Source: Blattamonas nauphoetae (Eukaryota; Preaxostyla; Oxymonadida). From it: 36,640 nt of DNA. A program made the position numbers and the translations under genes. This document shows positions 18,974 through 28,705 of the stretch, in pieces (the stretch's first letter is position 1; each line of letters opens with the position of its first letter). The stretch is from contig JARBJD010000526.1 in NCBI GenBank assembly GCA_033064195.1, forward strand, positions 1 to 36,640, in the 5' to 3' direction. The notes under the pieces were generated by a model. That model was not told the origin of the DNA and ran no database searches. It was given only the letters and a program-made list of their open reading frames with translations.

Positions 18974-19117
18974 TGTGGAAGAGGACGTAGTCGTTGGAGA
19001 GTACTAGTTTCTTAACAGGGGATCCATTGGGGAGTGCCCAGAACCAAACAAGGGCTCTCCCACTCCTAATGGAGTCGTTGAAAGGAACCAAAAACCGATT
19101 TAACAATTGAGATTTTG

Positions 19118-19959
19118 AAAGAAAAAGAGAAGTTCAAGGGCTTTTCAGCACCAGGAGACTTCGCGCCATTTGCAAACATGCTGTTTCAAATGGTGCGGAT
19201 CTTTGCATGGCATATAGATATGGCTGGTAGGCGAGATCCTTCACTTTTGGAGAACCTCCTTCCTCCAGAGGATCAATGGAGGGTGGTGGTAGTCTTGTGT
19301 AGAACGAATAGAGAACCCCCGCACCCTAGACGAAACTCCTGTGCAAAATCTTCATGCCGATTGACACAACAATCGGTGTGATCATTTGGTGTTGTCTTAC
19401 AATTCTAATTCAGTGTCCCAGGTGAACCATCAGCAAAAAGTCTTTGGAGTTTTGAAAAGTCCACAGATCCACACAGTTCAGAAATGCTCAGTCTCGACGG
19501 AAGCAACAGTGATTCTCTTGAGTGCGCAAGCAATCTGAACCACGGTGTGACATGTTTGAAAGAGAGGATTCATCAGGATAAAATCTGGTATTTGAATGGA
19601 AGGTCGCTCATCCTTTGAAAAGTGGATTAGAAAAATAGTTTTCGTATATCTCCAATTCAGGATGACATGCTGGAGTTATAGAGGATCAACGAAGCGACTC
19701 AATCTGGATTGTTTACCGGGAATCAATTAGATGCAATCCGACTCTCATGGTTTTCAATCACGGCTTTCTTTCCTTTCTGTCTCATTTCTACAGAGCTTTT
19801 CAAGTGTGAATGATCCACATTCTCTCAAGAACTCCATTCTTGGGTTCACTTCCTTTGAAACAATCACTGATCCCTTCACTACTCGACACTTGATCACATC
19901 ATCCAAAGTATCCTGGTCTCATTTTTCGACCATCTCCACAAATTATACCCCTTGAACAC
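19118..19959. other. Unassigned stretch between Merlin fragments
   Basis: No convincing gene in either strand. Short frames of 70-90 residues show no family pattern. Confidence 0.35.
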
Positions 19960-20388
19960 CTGGAACGCAACCTCCTATTACCCAGTACCCTGTTTTCTCC
20001 TTCCCACGATGGTTTTCGAACGAATAAAGGGAGCTTCGTCTATTTCAACTTTTTTCCCCTTCCCTCCGATTTTTTTGGCTTGCTTCAGGAGAGCAAAACC
20101 GCAGACAAGACGAAACATTCGTCACCACTTGGTTGCCGCCTCGGATCGGATGCTACAATCAGCTTGCATCTCCGAATGGTCATCATTTTTCCAGAATGAC
20201 CGCAGAATATGTAGAATTTGCTTCGTTGATAGACGAGATTTTCCTAGTATGGTCCGATCTACGAGCTTTATCATTTGTCTCGGGTGGCCATGATTGCATT
20301 CAAAGTACAGTGAGTCGGAACCGGGTCTGCTTTTTATCAGCTTCGTTAAGTTCCGGAAGTAGACAGGGCACTGAACAGAGTGTGGCAA
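19960..20388 (-). pseudogene. Merlin (IS1595/ISXO2-like) transposase, N-terminal fragment
   Basis: On the minus strand, a frame with SLYFECNHGHPRQMIKLVDR then SRLSTKQILHILRSFW resembles the degenerate zinc-ribbon-like and helical front of ISXO2-like transposases. It is followed, after a frame change, by KKVEIDEAPFIRSKTIVGRR (20030-20055), the first catalytic block (VEIDE). WVIGG follows in a different frame, consistent with the usual W(V/I)FGG step after a frameshift. The catalytic Asp of VEIDE is present. With 18440-18660 this accounts for both ends of a Merlin gene whose middle is disrupted. Confidence 0.6.
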
Positions 20389-20507
20389 AAGGAAATGTTC
20401 CTGTGCGTATTGTATCGCTTTCCCCTTGGTTGAGGTCTGCTCATCAATATGTTCTCCGTCTCCAAACTTGTCTTAAGGAGCAATCGAAGTGGTTGGCGGT
20501 GCAATTG

Positions 20508-21317
20508 ATCCTTCAGCCAATGGACTGATACTTGTCAAACTAAAGAGATATTCAAGGAGAGATCATCCTGCGCTACGACAATGTCTCTCCCCACAGATCG
20601 ACTCAAGTTGCAGAGTTTCTGCAAGATTCATATTTTTCAATAATGGCACGACGAACGCGACGACAAAGAATCAGAATATTCCGAAACTGGATGAAGAGAC
20701 TTGAGTTAGTGATCAGAAACCATGACCAATGTTCTGATAAAAGTGTTCTTTCTCTCATCTTGCATTCCCGTCATGTTTCAGAAGCGGACGACCGTTATCT
20801 CAGAGAACAAGCTCGCCAAGCTCTGCGGAGAGGGATAGGAACGTGTCGGTTACAAAACACACCACATCTTTCAATCTACTACTTTTTATGGACATTCGTA
20901 TTTCATTTTGGAGAAAGATGAATCCAAAAACAACATAGACGTGGGTCTGTATTTTTCATATCATGAAAAAGTTCGAGAACTCGAATCTGAAAACGAGACT
21001 AGTCCCTCGTGAGTAGTATAGAAGAAGAATATCTATATCTACCTAGATCCCATTAGTACGGAATAGATAGTCATTCAGTTTGAACAGTGATTCTCAATTC
21101 CGATTGAACCAACGATAATTTTTTAAAGTACAATCAGCGATGATCCCAATCAGACCGTTCCACATTGCGGGGAATGGTTGAGAAATCGAGTGGAAATGAA
21201 CGGAGTTGATTTGGCTTGGGTCGGCATGTCCTACCTGTCCTGTCCTATAGGACAGCCAAAAAGATGAGGACAATCTGGATAAAAGTGCTGATGACAGGAA
21301 TTGAACCAGTCTCCTGC
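20508..21317. repeat. Inverted repeat B, right copy (partner 5962-6771)
   Basis: 810 bp in reverse complement of 5962-6771, including the tail of the mariner-type remnant and the same 92-residue frame (20643-20921, plus). It begins within the mariner sequence and ends at GCAGGAGACTGG on the minus strand. Confidence 0.9.
20643..20921 (+). CDS. Unassigned Arg-rich open frame, 92 aa (second copy)
   Basis: Identical to the minus-strand frame at 6358-6636. Same remarks: a strongly basic start (MARRTRRQRIRIFRNWMKRL), no family recognised, behind a dead mariner-type piece. Confidence 0.3.
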   Translation: MARRTRRQRIRIFRNWMKRLELVIRNHDQCSDKSVLSLILHSRHVSEADDRYLREQARQALRRGIGTCRLQNTPHLSIYYFLWTFVFHFGER

Positions 21318-21464
21318 GTTGTCTGTTAGTGAAAACCTGAAACGAAAAATGAGGAAAGATTCGAGACAATAATACACATTTTCTGTTTTAGAATCATTTC
21401 AATTGTGTTTTTTCACGTTATTTTGAGTAAAATCGCGAAAGTTGTCCAAAAGCGTTCGATCAGC

Positions 21465-21616
21465 CCACCATAGGACACGATAGGACAATCCTTATTCGGG
21501 CTCAAACTACAGGACATTGAAGCTTTTTGACACCTTCACAATATTTGCGTTCCTTTTCCACGATAAAAACGAGGGAGGACAATTGTCCTGTCCTGTCCTA
21601 TCATGTCCTATGGTGG
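21465..21616. repeat. Small element with TAGGACA-type inverted ends
   Basis: CACCATAGGACACGATAGGA (21466-21487) and its reverse complement with one mismatch (21594-21615) bracket a 152 bp unit. TGTCCT motifs are dense. The tag is shared with 6024-6039 and the hairpin at 24580-24618. Confidence 0.6.
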
Positions 21617-22425
21617 CCCGATATGTCCTCTCAAACCATCATTTTTCTCGAACGCCCCTCAACTCTGCTAAATGGCACTTGTGTCTCCGGAGACTGATTT
21701 GTAGAGGTACTCTGTGCGCTTTTTTTCTAGTTGTTCGAGTCAATTTTATCTCACTCTTCTTTTAAAGACAATGGACATCATGGCTCGGGATGACATCGAC
21801 ATGATCGAACAGAACGGTTTCGTTCAATAAAGAAGATATCTGTCTGCTCTTTTTTCTGCTCTATTCTCTACTTTCCTCCATTTCAGATTTCAGTGCGAAT
21901 CAAACTCGTTATCACAGAATATTTCTCACGGGATGAGGACAAAGAGAGAAAAGTGATATCTTTCATGAAAATACTAAAGTCTCAGTTCATTGTCTGCTCT
22001 TCTCTTATTTATCTCTCACTGATTTCCCTCTCACTTCTTTTCAAGGCCCTGGATCACACGATCAAGGTTCCGTCAGACACGATCAAACTGAACTGAAATA
22101 CGACGAGTTGAAGTGACCAGTGTGCTCTCTTTTTGCTTTGTATTCTCTATTGTCACTTCTTCTGATCATCTCGTGCGTCTAGACCTTGTCATCATCCTGA
22201 ATGTTTGACGTGCTGAGGAACACGTGAGATATGGGCAGTACGGTCTGCCAATATGCTTTCTTCTTGTGATTATCATCCTCTTGACCAAATACTCCTCTTA
22301 GTTTTCGAATAGAACTCTTGTTCCAAATGAAATTTGAACCGATCGAAATTAATGGCAAAATGAAATGAACAGAAAACCAATATTCTTCCAAGACGTTCCT
22401 CAAGATTCTCTAAACAGGAATCCAA
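21617..22425. other. Possible host exons, unassigned
   Basis: After TTTCAG at about 21890-21896 there is an open stretch reading SVRIKLVITEYFSRDEDKER, with a possible donor at 21953 (GTGATATC) and acceptor ending at 22045 (TTTTCAAG), continuing ALDHTIKVPSDTIKLN to a TGA at 22096. The 93 bp intron is in frame and open, so it could also be retained. No family was recognised. The rest shows nothing clear. Confidence 0.25.
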
Positions 22426-22804
22426 ATGGGACTGAATGATTTGCATCGAACTGATGATGAACCACTAGGAAACGAACAAGATCCTAAAAATCTTTGGGAA
22501 GCACAAGTCTCCTTAGCTGTCCAGTATGTGAGGAGAGGGAGATGAACTTCTCGTTTGTATTTCCTCCTTCTCTTCGTTTATTCGAGCTCCTTTCGTTTTT
22601 AGAGGAAATCACTTCTTTTTCGATCTGTGGATCGTCTCCCCTCCTGCCTCGCTGATGTTGTTCATTCCCCTAAATTTCTCCACTCTTTCCTCATCCTCAC
22701 ATATTGCTCTTCATTTCAGGACTGTCGCTGGCATGGTGTTGATGGGACTGTTGGACGACTTCTCGCCTTCTGATGATCTCTCTCCGTGGGAATGTCTTGA
22801 TTGA
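22426..22804 (+). CDS. Likely small split host gene (60 residues seen, two exons)
   Basis: The first coding piece runs from an ATG at 22426 to 22523, followed by a donor GTATGTGAG. The intron ends in CTTCATTTCAG at 22719, and the second piece runs 22720-22804 with TGA. The joined frame is exact (98 + 85 bases) and reads MGLNDLHRTDDEPLGNEQ ... VQ | TVAGMVLMGLLDDFSPSDD, ending ECLD. An acceptor-like AAACAG just before 22417 means the ATG may be internal to a longer gene. No family was recognised. The GTATGT donor and TTTCAG acceptor are of animal/nematode style. Confidence 0.35.
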
Positions 22805-24579
22805 GTAGTTATTGGCTCTAAACTGGATGACCTTAATTTGATTTCGTTCCTTTATACGTTAACTCGCTTCTCTCAGATCTTATCTCCGACTTCAGTTTAC
22901 TCATCTCTACGTCCTCACTCATCTCTTGTACGACCCTCAATAGCAGTCATTATCGTGGTATTCTCTCGTTCACATTCTTTTTTCCACCATATACCCCCAT
23001 ATCTCTTTAACCACTCAATACTCTCCCACTTCCACGAATAAGTGGAACGCCAACTTCGTACCATCCAAAATCACGTGCAAGAGATGCTTGGTAAACAGAG
23101 GAGAAGCTTTGAATGAAGGCGGAGGTTTGTTGAAGGAGAAGAGTTCGTTCTGGATTTTGTCCCCTTCATTGACACTATTTAGTTCCTATTCCTGTTCTCA
23201 ATGTTTCTTCATCTCACTTTCCCCACCAGATGCTCTCCCTCCATCACATCGAGGCCAAATTTGCCTCAATCTTCCTGTTCATTTGAACGGTCTCGGAGGC
23301 CATCACATCCTCAATACGCCTGGACCTCATCATCAACCGTTTTATCGTCGATGATTTGTCCCAAATGACTTTGGATGAAGGATGCGTGTGAGAACCATTA
23401 ATTTCAAGTATTGAGGACATTTCTTCGCAGACAGCAAGATCTCTTCCAAAATCACTGCTTCCTTCATCACTCTGCTTCATATGGACGAAATATGCACAAA
23501 ACACTAATTTTAGACAATACGATGAGTGCTCCACTTCCTGACGCGCTTGGAACCCCTCCAACTTAGATCCGAACAAAGGTGTTCACGGCAGCCCCACAGA
23601 AGCCTGTCAATTCGTTTCAAACTCCAACTCACAAAGAGAACAACTCGGACCTGTCAGCTCTGGTTATTTTTCGGCCTATATTGGCAATTATGGTCGGAGA
23701 TATTGGCCGCGTCCTTCCTGTGTTGATGCGAGCGATGTTGTTCTTCACTAATCAGATGAACGACGAATTCATTTTGATCTCGCTAGCCTTCTTCCAAAGT
23801 GGGTGGAAGAGAGATGCAGAAAATGCGAAGAAAGCGATGACATGTGCTTCTGAAGTGGATTATGTCTGCCGACCCTTCTTTGTCCTTCCTCATCCACCAC
23901 ACTGCCTTTCTCTTCTTTTTCGATTTTTGTTTCATCTCTTCTTTTGCCTTTCCTTTGACTCTGTCTTGTCCTCTCCATTTCGTTCAGATCTAGCGTCAAT
24001 ATTACAACACACTCCTATTCCTCAACTCTCTCGCAATAGTGATATTCATCCCCATCACTGTGCTCCATATGAGTACCACATGAATTCAATGCTATGAACA
24101 AGAACATATCGACCTGAGAATGCTGGATCTCTTTGTCGGATCAAATGTAACTTTCCTTGGCACCGTCAGAGGAGACAACATATCTTCCTCCAGGAACTGA
24201 TTGCTGAACAAAGAATGACTACCCACTCAACTAGTGTGGTGATGAAGCGCCTGGAGAAATGCAAAATCTGTGAAGGCTGTTCCCTCGCTTGATACCGTTG
24301 TGAATATCATCTCACGTTCATCAAAGCCACGTTTCCTTCTTTCATGTTTCTCAATTTGGTGATAGAAGTGCTCAGATTCGTGTATCTTGAGAGAACACGT
24401 TCTCGATCAGACCATGATACCTTTAATTTCAAAGATCGTCAACATTTCACCGTTTTCGCTTCTAATTTATGGAAAATGAACCTAAAAACACATTTTGAGT
24501 TGAAAAACAAAACCATTCACAGGATATCACATCATCTTTGTACTTATTCAACAAAACCCACTCATCGCCTAATTAAGCG
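22805..24579. other. Gene-poor stretch
   Basis: C/T-rich segments (22830-23000 and 23880-23990) and several short frames without family signals. One of 172 residues (23579-24097, plus) contains a plausible exon-like part (about 23640-23855) followed by C/T-rich, intron-like sequence. Nothing firm was recognised. Confidence 0.35.
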
Positions 24580-24618
24580 CCAAAAACCCGTGTCCTATCG
24601 TAGGACACGGGTTTTTGG
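24580..24618. repeat. Perfect 18 bp hairpin
   Basis: CCAAAAACCCGTGTCCTA (24580-24597), loop TCG, then the exact reverse complement (24601-24618). The tag GGACATGCCGACCCAAGCCA follows at once, as in repeat B. Confidence 0.85.
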
Positions 24619-24787
24619 AGGAGGACATGCCGACCCAAGCCAAGAGTTGATAATTAAAATACATATGATGACATAGTGGGAGGTGCACACGAACTACTTG
24701 GTCATTCTGAAGAATGGTTGATCCAAAACCGACCCACACTTTTCTAACAACATTTCATATTCGTTCGAACGTTCCGTTTTTAGTGAA

Positions 24788-25204
24788 ATGAATCGGCTCA
24801 AGAAACAAATAGATCTGACCAAAAAGCTTCCTGTTACTTTTGGCAGTTCAGAGTTGGAATTTTGGATGGAAGATGGAGAAGGAATCATGTGCTGGGCATG
24901 CAATAAATGTTACAAAGATAAGCTGAAAACTTCAAAACTGTTCATCAATACACCATCAAAAACGATAAACCGCAACAATCTTTCCAGGTACCTCCAATCA
25001 AGCCGATATTTGTCGATCTCACACAATGATATCGATTCTAAAACAGAGAACAAAACCTCTGGCGTTCCATCAAACTCTGTTGGAACATATAAATCTTTGA
25101 GATCAGTAGTGATATTGGCGAATGTGGAACCCCTTCACCTTAGACGATACTACTCTTGGGAGAATCCAAATAAATCAGTCAGATTCTCAATACTGATTGA
25201 CTGA
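24788..25204 (+). CDS. 138-residue frame with zinc-finger-like Cys pair
   Basis: The frame holds GEGIMCWACNKCYKDKLKTS, then INRNNLSRYLQSSRYLSISH. A C..C pair followed by (R).L.R.L.SS.(Y/H) resembles the TTF/ZNF862-like zinc fingers found at the front of hAT-type proteins, with the last His region degraded. It has no element promoter motif, but stands 50 bp before a gene that has one. It may be a captured host fragment or a hAT remnant; an element cargo gene is possible. Confidence 0.35.
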   Translation: MNRLKKQIDLTKKLPVTFGSSELEFWMEDGEGIMCWACNKCYKDKLKTSKLFINTPSKTINRNNLSRYLQSSRYLSISHNDIDSKTENKTSGVPSNSVGTYKSLRSVVILANVEPLHLRRYYSWENPNKSVRFSILID

Positions 25205-25217
25205 CAGAAATAAAGTT

Positions 25218-25254
25218 GATTTATTTTTTATTTCTATTTTTTAACTAGTAATAA
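25218..25254 (+). promoter_or_regulatory. Element promoter motif before the 197-residue gene
   Basis: ATTTATTTTTTATTTCTATT then TTTTAACTAGTAATAAATG; the same signature as the capsid genes. Confidence 0.65.
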
Positions 25255-25848
25255 ATGGGAACATCTTTAACTCCAACTCAACTACTAGAAATTTTGGAAA
25301 ATGAACATTTGATTCTGAAATCACCACCGACTCTAAATAGACAAGGAACAACATATCTCGTATCCAGCACTTTCGAATACGTGCACGAAGATAAACCAGA
25401 TGAAGTTTATCGAATGTACGTCCACAATTTCGTCAGAGGAAAAAGATCACACAAGTATCCCCGAAAATATGCGTCAGCAACCAACTGGTGCACAAAGGAA
25501 AAGCTAATTGAATCTATGAAAAATGAAAATTGTGAACTGATCTCCGAATATAAGTGTTCGAGTGGATCAGTCACATATCGACATGAAGGAATCGAATGGA
25601 ATGTTATTCCATCGAAATGGATGAAAGGAGAACGAAGTCACCTCGGCAAACGAAAACGATACACACAATCGTTTGTTGAAAATGAATTGAAAAAAGAGAA
25701 TTGTGAACTTGTTGGAACATACACAAAGGTACTTGAGCCATTCAAGTATCGTTGTTTGGAAACGGGAAAAGAGTATTCTGTTCGTTTGGACAATTGGTTG
25801 TACTTTGGAGATCGACCTCACTTGCATAAGTATCATGAGAGGACTTAA
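25255..25848 (+). CDS. Three-repeat version of the small repeat-domain protein (197 aa)
   Basis: The frame is whole from an ATG directly behind the element promoter. It has three units of the domain seen in the 129-residue gene: a diverged one at 8-68 (ending YVHNFVRGKRSHKYP), then 80-130 (ENCELISEYK ... IEWNVIPSKWMKGERSH), then 136-191 (ENCELVGTYT ... YSVRLDNWLYFGDRPHL). The linker YTQSFVENEL(K/R)K is shared with the 129-residue protein. The gene sits alone outside the mirrored blocks, with repeat C material starting 31 bp after its stop. It is probably an element gene of a related copy, possibly DNA-binding (inference). No broken signs are seen. Confidence 0.7.
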   Translation: MGTSLTPTQLLEILENEHLILKSPPTLNRQGTTYLVSSTFEYVHEDKPDEVYRMYVHNFVRGKRSHKYPRKYASATNWCTKEKLIESMKNENCELISEYKCSSGSVTYRHEGIEWNVIPSKWMKGERSHLGKRKRYTQSFVENELKKENCELVGTYTKVLEPFKYRCLETGKEYSVRLDNWLYFGDRPHLHKYHERT

Positions 25849-26074
25849 ATGTTGTTATTTTTGTCAATTTCCAAAAAAGCAAAAACCTTGATTTTGGCGG
25901 AAGCTGGTGTATTTTTTCAAGGTTCCGAAGGTTGCGACCCTTCTCATCGGTCCCTTTTAGACCGGCATCGGAACTCATTTTTATCGGTTTGAGTTCCGGA
26001 GACGTACGTTGGTCTTGCCAAGGGCCTAGACCATGCCAAAGGGCAGTGATATGTGAAATTAAATGCTTCCGCCA

Positions 26075-26140
26075 GGAATTGAACCTAGGACCTTCAGCTT
26101 AGTAGTAGTAGTGCGTGCACTCACCATTACCACTAGACTA
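26075..26140 (-). repeat. tRNA-derived SINE-like unit, type 1 (third copy)
   Basis: A box TAGTCTAGTGG (26130-26140) with one change from the other copies; B box GGTTCAATTCC (26075-26085). Confidence 0.7.
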
Positions 26141-26250
26141 TCCGGTCCTGAAATTATCCCGGAAAATCAGAAACTTTATACCTGAAAAAAAGACACTATA
26201 GCAGATTTAAAATTTGAAAACTTTGTCAAGAAATTCAATATATAGCAAAA

Positions 26251-26475
26251 TCGCTCCCGTGAAAAGTCATGCTTTTTAACGAGGGTAACAAGTGGCCAAG
26301 AATTAAGATTTAGCAGATCGCTCCCGTGAAAAGGCATGCTTTTAATCGGGGGTAAAAAAGTTAAAAAGGAAAATCTAACTTATTTTGAAAAATCGCTGAC
26401 GAGAAAAAGTCGTGCTTTTTAACGAGGGTAAAAAAGTCGTTCCCGTGATAAATCCATGCTTTTTAACGAGGGGAG
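26251..26475. repeat. Four-fold CATGCTTTTTAACG repeat, third copy
   Basis: The same four units and TAGCAGAT spacers as 7968-8195, with several small differences. Confidence 0.7.
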
Positions 26476-26561
26476 ATAGGTAGACGATAAAAGGAATATA
26501 TAGCAGATCTGAACATTCGAGGTATAAGGCACAGGTCGAAACTAACATTTTCAGGAGCTAG

Positions 26562-26616
26562 TAGCTCAGTGGGTATGTTCCAGTGTCCACCCGTTTCTAG
26601 GGGGTGGTTCGATTCA
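26562..26616 (+). repeat. tRNA-derived SINE-like unit, type 2 (second copy)
   Basis: A box TAGCTCAGTGG (26562-26572), B-box-like GGTTCGATTCA (26606-26616), followed by an A-rich tail. Confidence 0.65.
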
Positions 26617-26635
26617 GGCGAGGGGCAATCTTAAT

Positions 26636-26810
26636 TTCAAAAAAAAATGAAAAAGTTTCAAAATGCCAAAACAATTTCAAAAATTTAAAAAAATTCAAAA
26701 TTCAAAAAATTTCAAAAAAATACTTAGGAAAATTTCAAAAATTCAAAAATTCAAAAAATTCAACAATTCAAAAAATTCAAAAATTCAAAATTTCCAAAAA
26801 AGTTGAAGTA
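26636..26810. repeat. AATTCAAAAA AT-rich tract
   Basis: Mirror of 12312-12490; irregular AATTCAAAAA and AAAATTTCAAAA units. Confidence 0.75.
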
Positions 26811-27775
26811 TGATACCTCGACGTAATTTCCCTTGATACTCAGGCAAAATGGTGCCCTCGTGACTAATGCGTAGAACGAATTGAAGGTTGAATTGGAGCG
26901 GGACGAGCTGGGAGGCTGTCCCCGGGGGTTCACTGTGGGCATCACTTGAATGTGACCGTAAATCATGCCCCCCCAATACCTTAGCCCTTCAAGGAATTCG
27001 CCAGCAGTAGTCATTGAGTAGGATCATGATAGAGTGATCCCCAAAGGAGTATCGGGTTGTCCTACGGTACAATCATACAAAAACTTGATAAAGGAAATGA
27101 TGAACGATGAAGGCTTGAATGATTGAATGATTGAATTTCAAGTTGAAAAATGATACCTCGACGTAATTTCCCTTGATACTCAGGCAAAATGGTGCCCTCG
27201 TGACTAATGCGTAGAACGAATTGAAGGTTGGATTGGAGCGGGACGAGCTGGGAGGCTGTCCCCGGGGGTTCACTGTGGGCATCACTTGAATGTGACCGTA
27301 AATCATGCCCCCCCAATACCTTAGCCCTTCAAGGAATTCGCCAGCAGTAGTCATTGAGTAGGATCATGATAGAGTGATCCCCAAAGGAGTATCGGGTTGT
27401 CCTACGGTACAATCATACAAAAACTTGATAAAGGAAATGATGAACGATGAAGGCTTGAATGATTGAATGATTGAATTTCAAGTTGAAAAATGATACCTCG
27501 ACGTAATTTCCCTTGATACTCAGGCAAAATGGTGCCCTCGTGACTAATGCGTAGAACGAATTGAAGGTTGAATTGGAGACGGTGGATTTCTAGGAATCCG
27601 CCCCGGGGTTCATGTTGGCTTCAGATTCTCAACAGAGAGTTTGACCGTAAATCATGCCCACCCAAGACTTAACCCTTCAAGGAATTCGCCAGCAGTAGTC
27701 ATTGAGAAGGATCACGATAGAATGATCCCCAAAGGAGTATCGGGTTGTCTCATGGTACAATCATACAAACTTGAA
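26811..27775 (+). repeat. ~340 bp tandem repeat, three units
   Basis: Units begin TGATACCTCGACGTAATTTC at 26811, 27151 and 27491, exactly 340 bp apart. Units 1 and 2 are almost identical; unit 3 differs in the middle (about 27577-27670) exactly as the first unit of the left array does. Confidence 0.9.
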
Positions 27776-27924
27776 AAATTGAATGATTGAATGATTGAAA
27801 AAATGAATTGAATGAATGAATGAAAAAATGAAACTTGGAAGAAAGAAACAAAAAAGAAAGAAGATGAAAGCTAGCACAACATGGAACAATAAATACAAAA
27901 CTCAACACACCTCACTTCACATTT
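27776..27924. other. GAATGA/GAAAGAAA low-complexity tract
   Basis: AATGATTGAATGA and GAAAGAAACAAAAAAG runs, the mirror of 11479-11640; no gene. Confidence 0.6.
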
Positions 27925-27960
27925 CATTTTTCTTTTTTTTGATTTTTTAATTTGTATTAA
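27925..27960 (+). promoter_or_regulatory. Element promoter motif before the repeat-domain gene, right copy
   Basis: TTTTTCTTTTTTTTGATTTT then TTAATTTGTATTAAATG; it mirrors 11439-11478. Confidence 0.6.
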
Positions 27961-28368
27961 ATGACAACAGTGAATCCTACATATGTCTCGCTAAAGACTT
28001 CGAACCCTCCAAAGGGGAGTGAAAAACGTCGAACAGATGCCAAGCAAGCTTTGATTCAGTCAATGAAAGAAGAGAACTGTGAACTTGTCTCTGAGTATGT
28101 CAGACATAACATCCCAGTCATCTATGTTCATGAAGGTGTTGAGTGGAGGATAAAACCAAAGTTGTGGAATCAAGGGAACAGACCACACATGTCACAACGT
28201 CGACACTACACTCAATCGTTTGTTGAGAATGAACTGAGGAAGTACAACTGTGAGCTCGTTGGTGAGTACAAGCAGGTGCTGTTCCATCTGAGAAGACTTT
28301 GGTGTGTTTCTGGTGTTTACAAAATTAACGCTGATTTTTTTTATTTGAACTTTTTATTTTGCATATGA
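27961..28368 (+). pseudogene. Repeat-domain gene, right copy with foreign end
   Basis: The first ~105 residues match the 129-residue protein (11049-11438) apart from a different N-terminal segment. The match stops at about 28280, within the second repeat unit, where other sequence leading into the solo ~340-type repeat takes over. It is treated as a fossil, altered at its end. Confidence 0.65.
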
Positions 28369-28384
28369 AGAGTAGGTCCAGATA

Positions 28385-28680
28385 GTGCAAGTGTGAGACC
28401 TCGACGTAACGTTCCAAGATACTCAGGCAAAATGGTGCCCTCGTGACTGATGCGTAGAACGAATTGAAGGTTGGATTGGAGACGGATGATCGAAAGATTG
28501 TCCCCGGGGTTCATGTTGGCTTCAGATTCTTTTCCAAGAATTTGACCGTAAATCATGCCCACCCAAGACTTATCCCTTCAAGGAATTCGCTATTCTCTGT
28601 GAGAGCGTAGCAGTCATTGAGAAGGATTGAGATAGATCGTCCCCAAAGGGGTATCGGGGTGTCCATAGGAAACTCACACG
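28385..28680 (+). repeat. Solo, diverged ~340-type repeat unit
   Basis: It shares CCTCGACGTAA, ACTCAGGCAAAATGGTGCCC, GCGTAGAACGAATTGAAGG, TTCAAGGAATTCGC and CCCCAAAGG.GTATCGGG.TGTCC with the arrays in the same order. It is clearly older or of another subtype, with an extra segment near 28592-28607. It stands where the polymerase stands in the left half. Confidence 0.75.
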
Positions 28681-28705
28681 AACATGAACAGGAACTACTC
28701 AACGG

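Larger units (their letters stand above)
16924..19117. mobile_element. 2.2 kb stretch with ~144 bp terminal inverted repeats
   Basis: 16924-17067 and 18974-19117 match in reverse complement with scattered mismatches (landmarks: CAAAATCTCAATTGTTAAAT, GGAGTGGGAGAGCCCTTG, TTTGGTTCTGGGCACTCCCC). No clear target duplication is visible outside. The interior holds a Merlin-like C-terminal fragment and low-complexity minus-strand frames. It may be a DNA transposon or two copies of a shorter repeat around a captured piece. Confidence 0.65.
25879..28280. repeat. Inverted repeat G, right copy (partner 11155-13245)
   Basis: The same blocks in mirrored order: tRNA-like unit 1, four-fold repeat, tRNA-like unit 2, AT tract, ~340 bp array (three units) and the front of the repeat-domain gene. 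Small differences from the left copy are frequent in the four-fold repeat. Confidence 0.88.

Noticed and set aside
21094-21369. A 91-residue minus-strand frame over repeat B
   Set aside because: It reads through the B-box-like sequence and palindrome; no family pattern.
23579-24097. A 172-residue frame as a membrane protein gene
   Set aside because: The hydrophobic part comes from a C/T-rich, intron-like tract; no family pattern.
28441-28470. A hammerhead ribozyme core (CTGATG...GAA) in the solo repeat
   Set aside because: The needed CUGAUGA and GAAA boxes are not complete, and the other units have CTAATG here.
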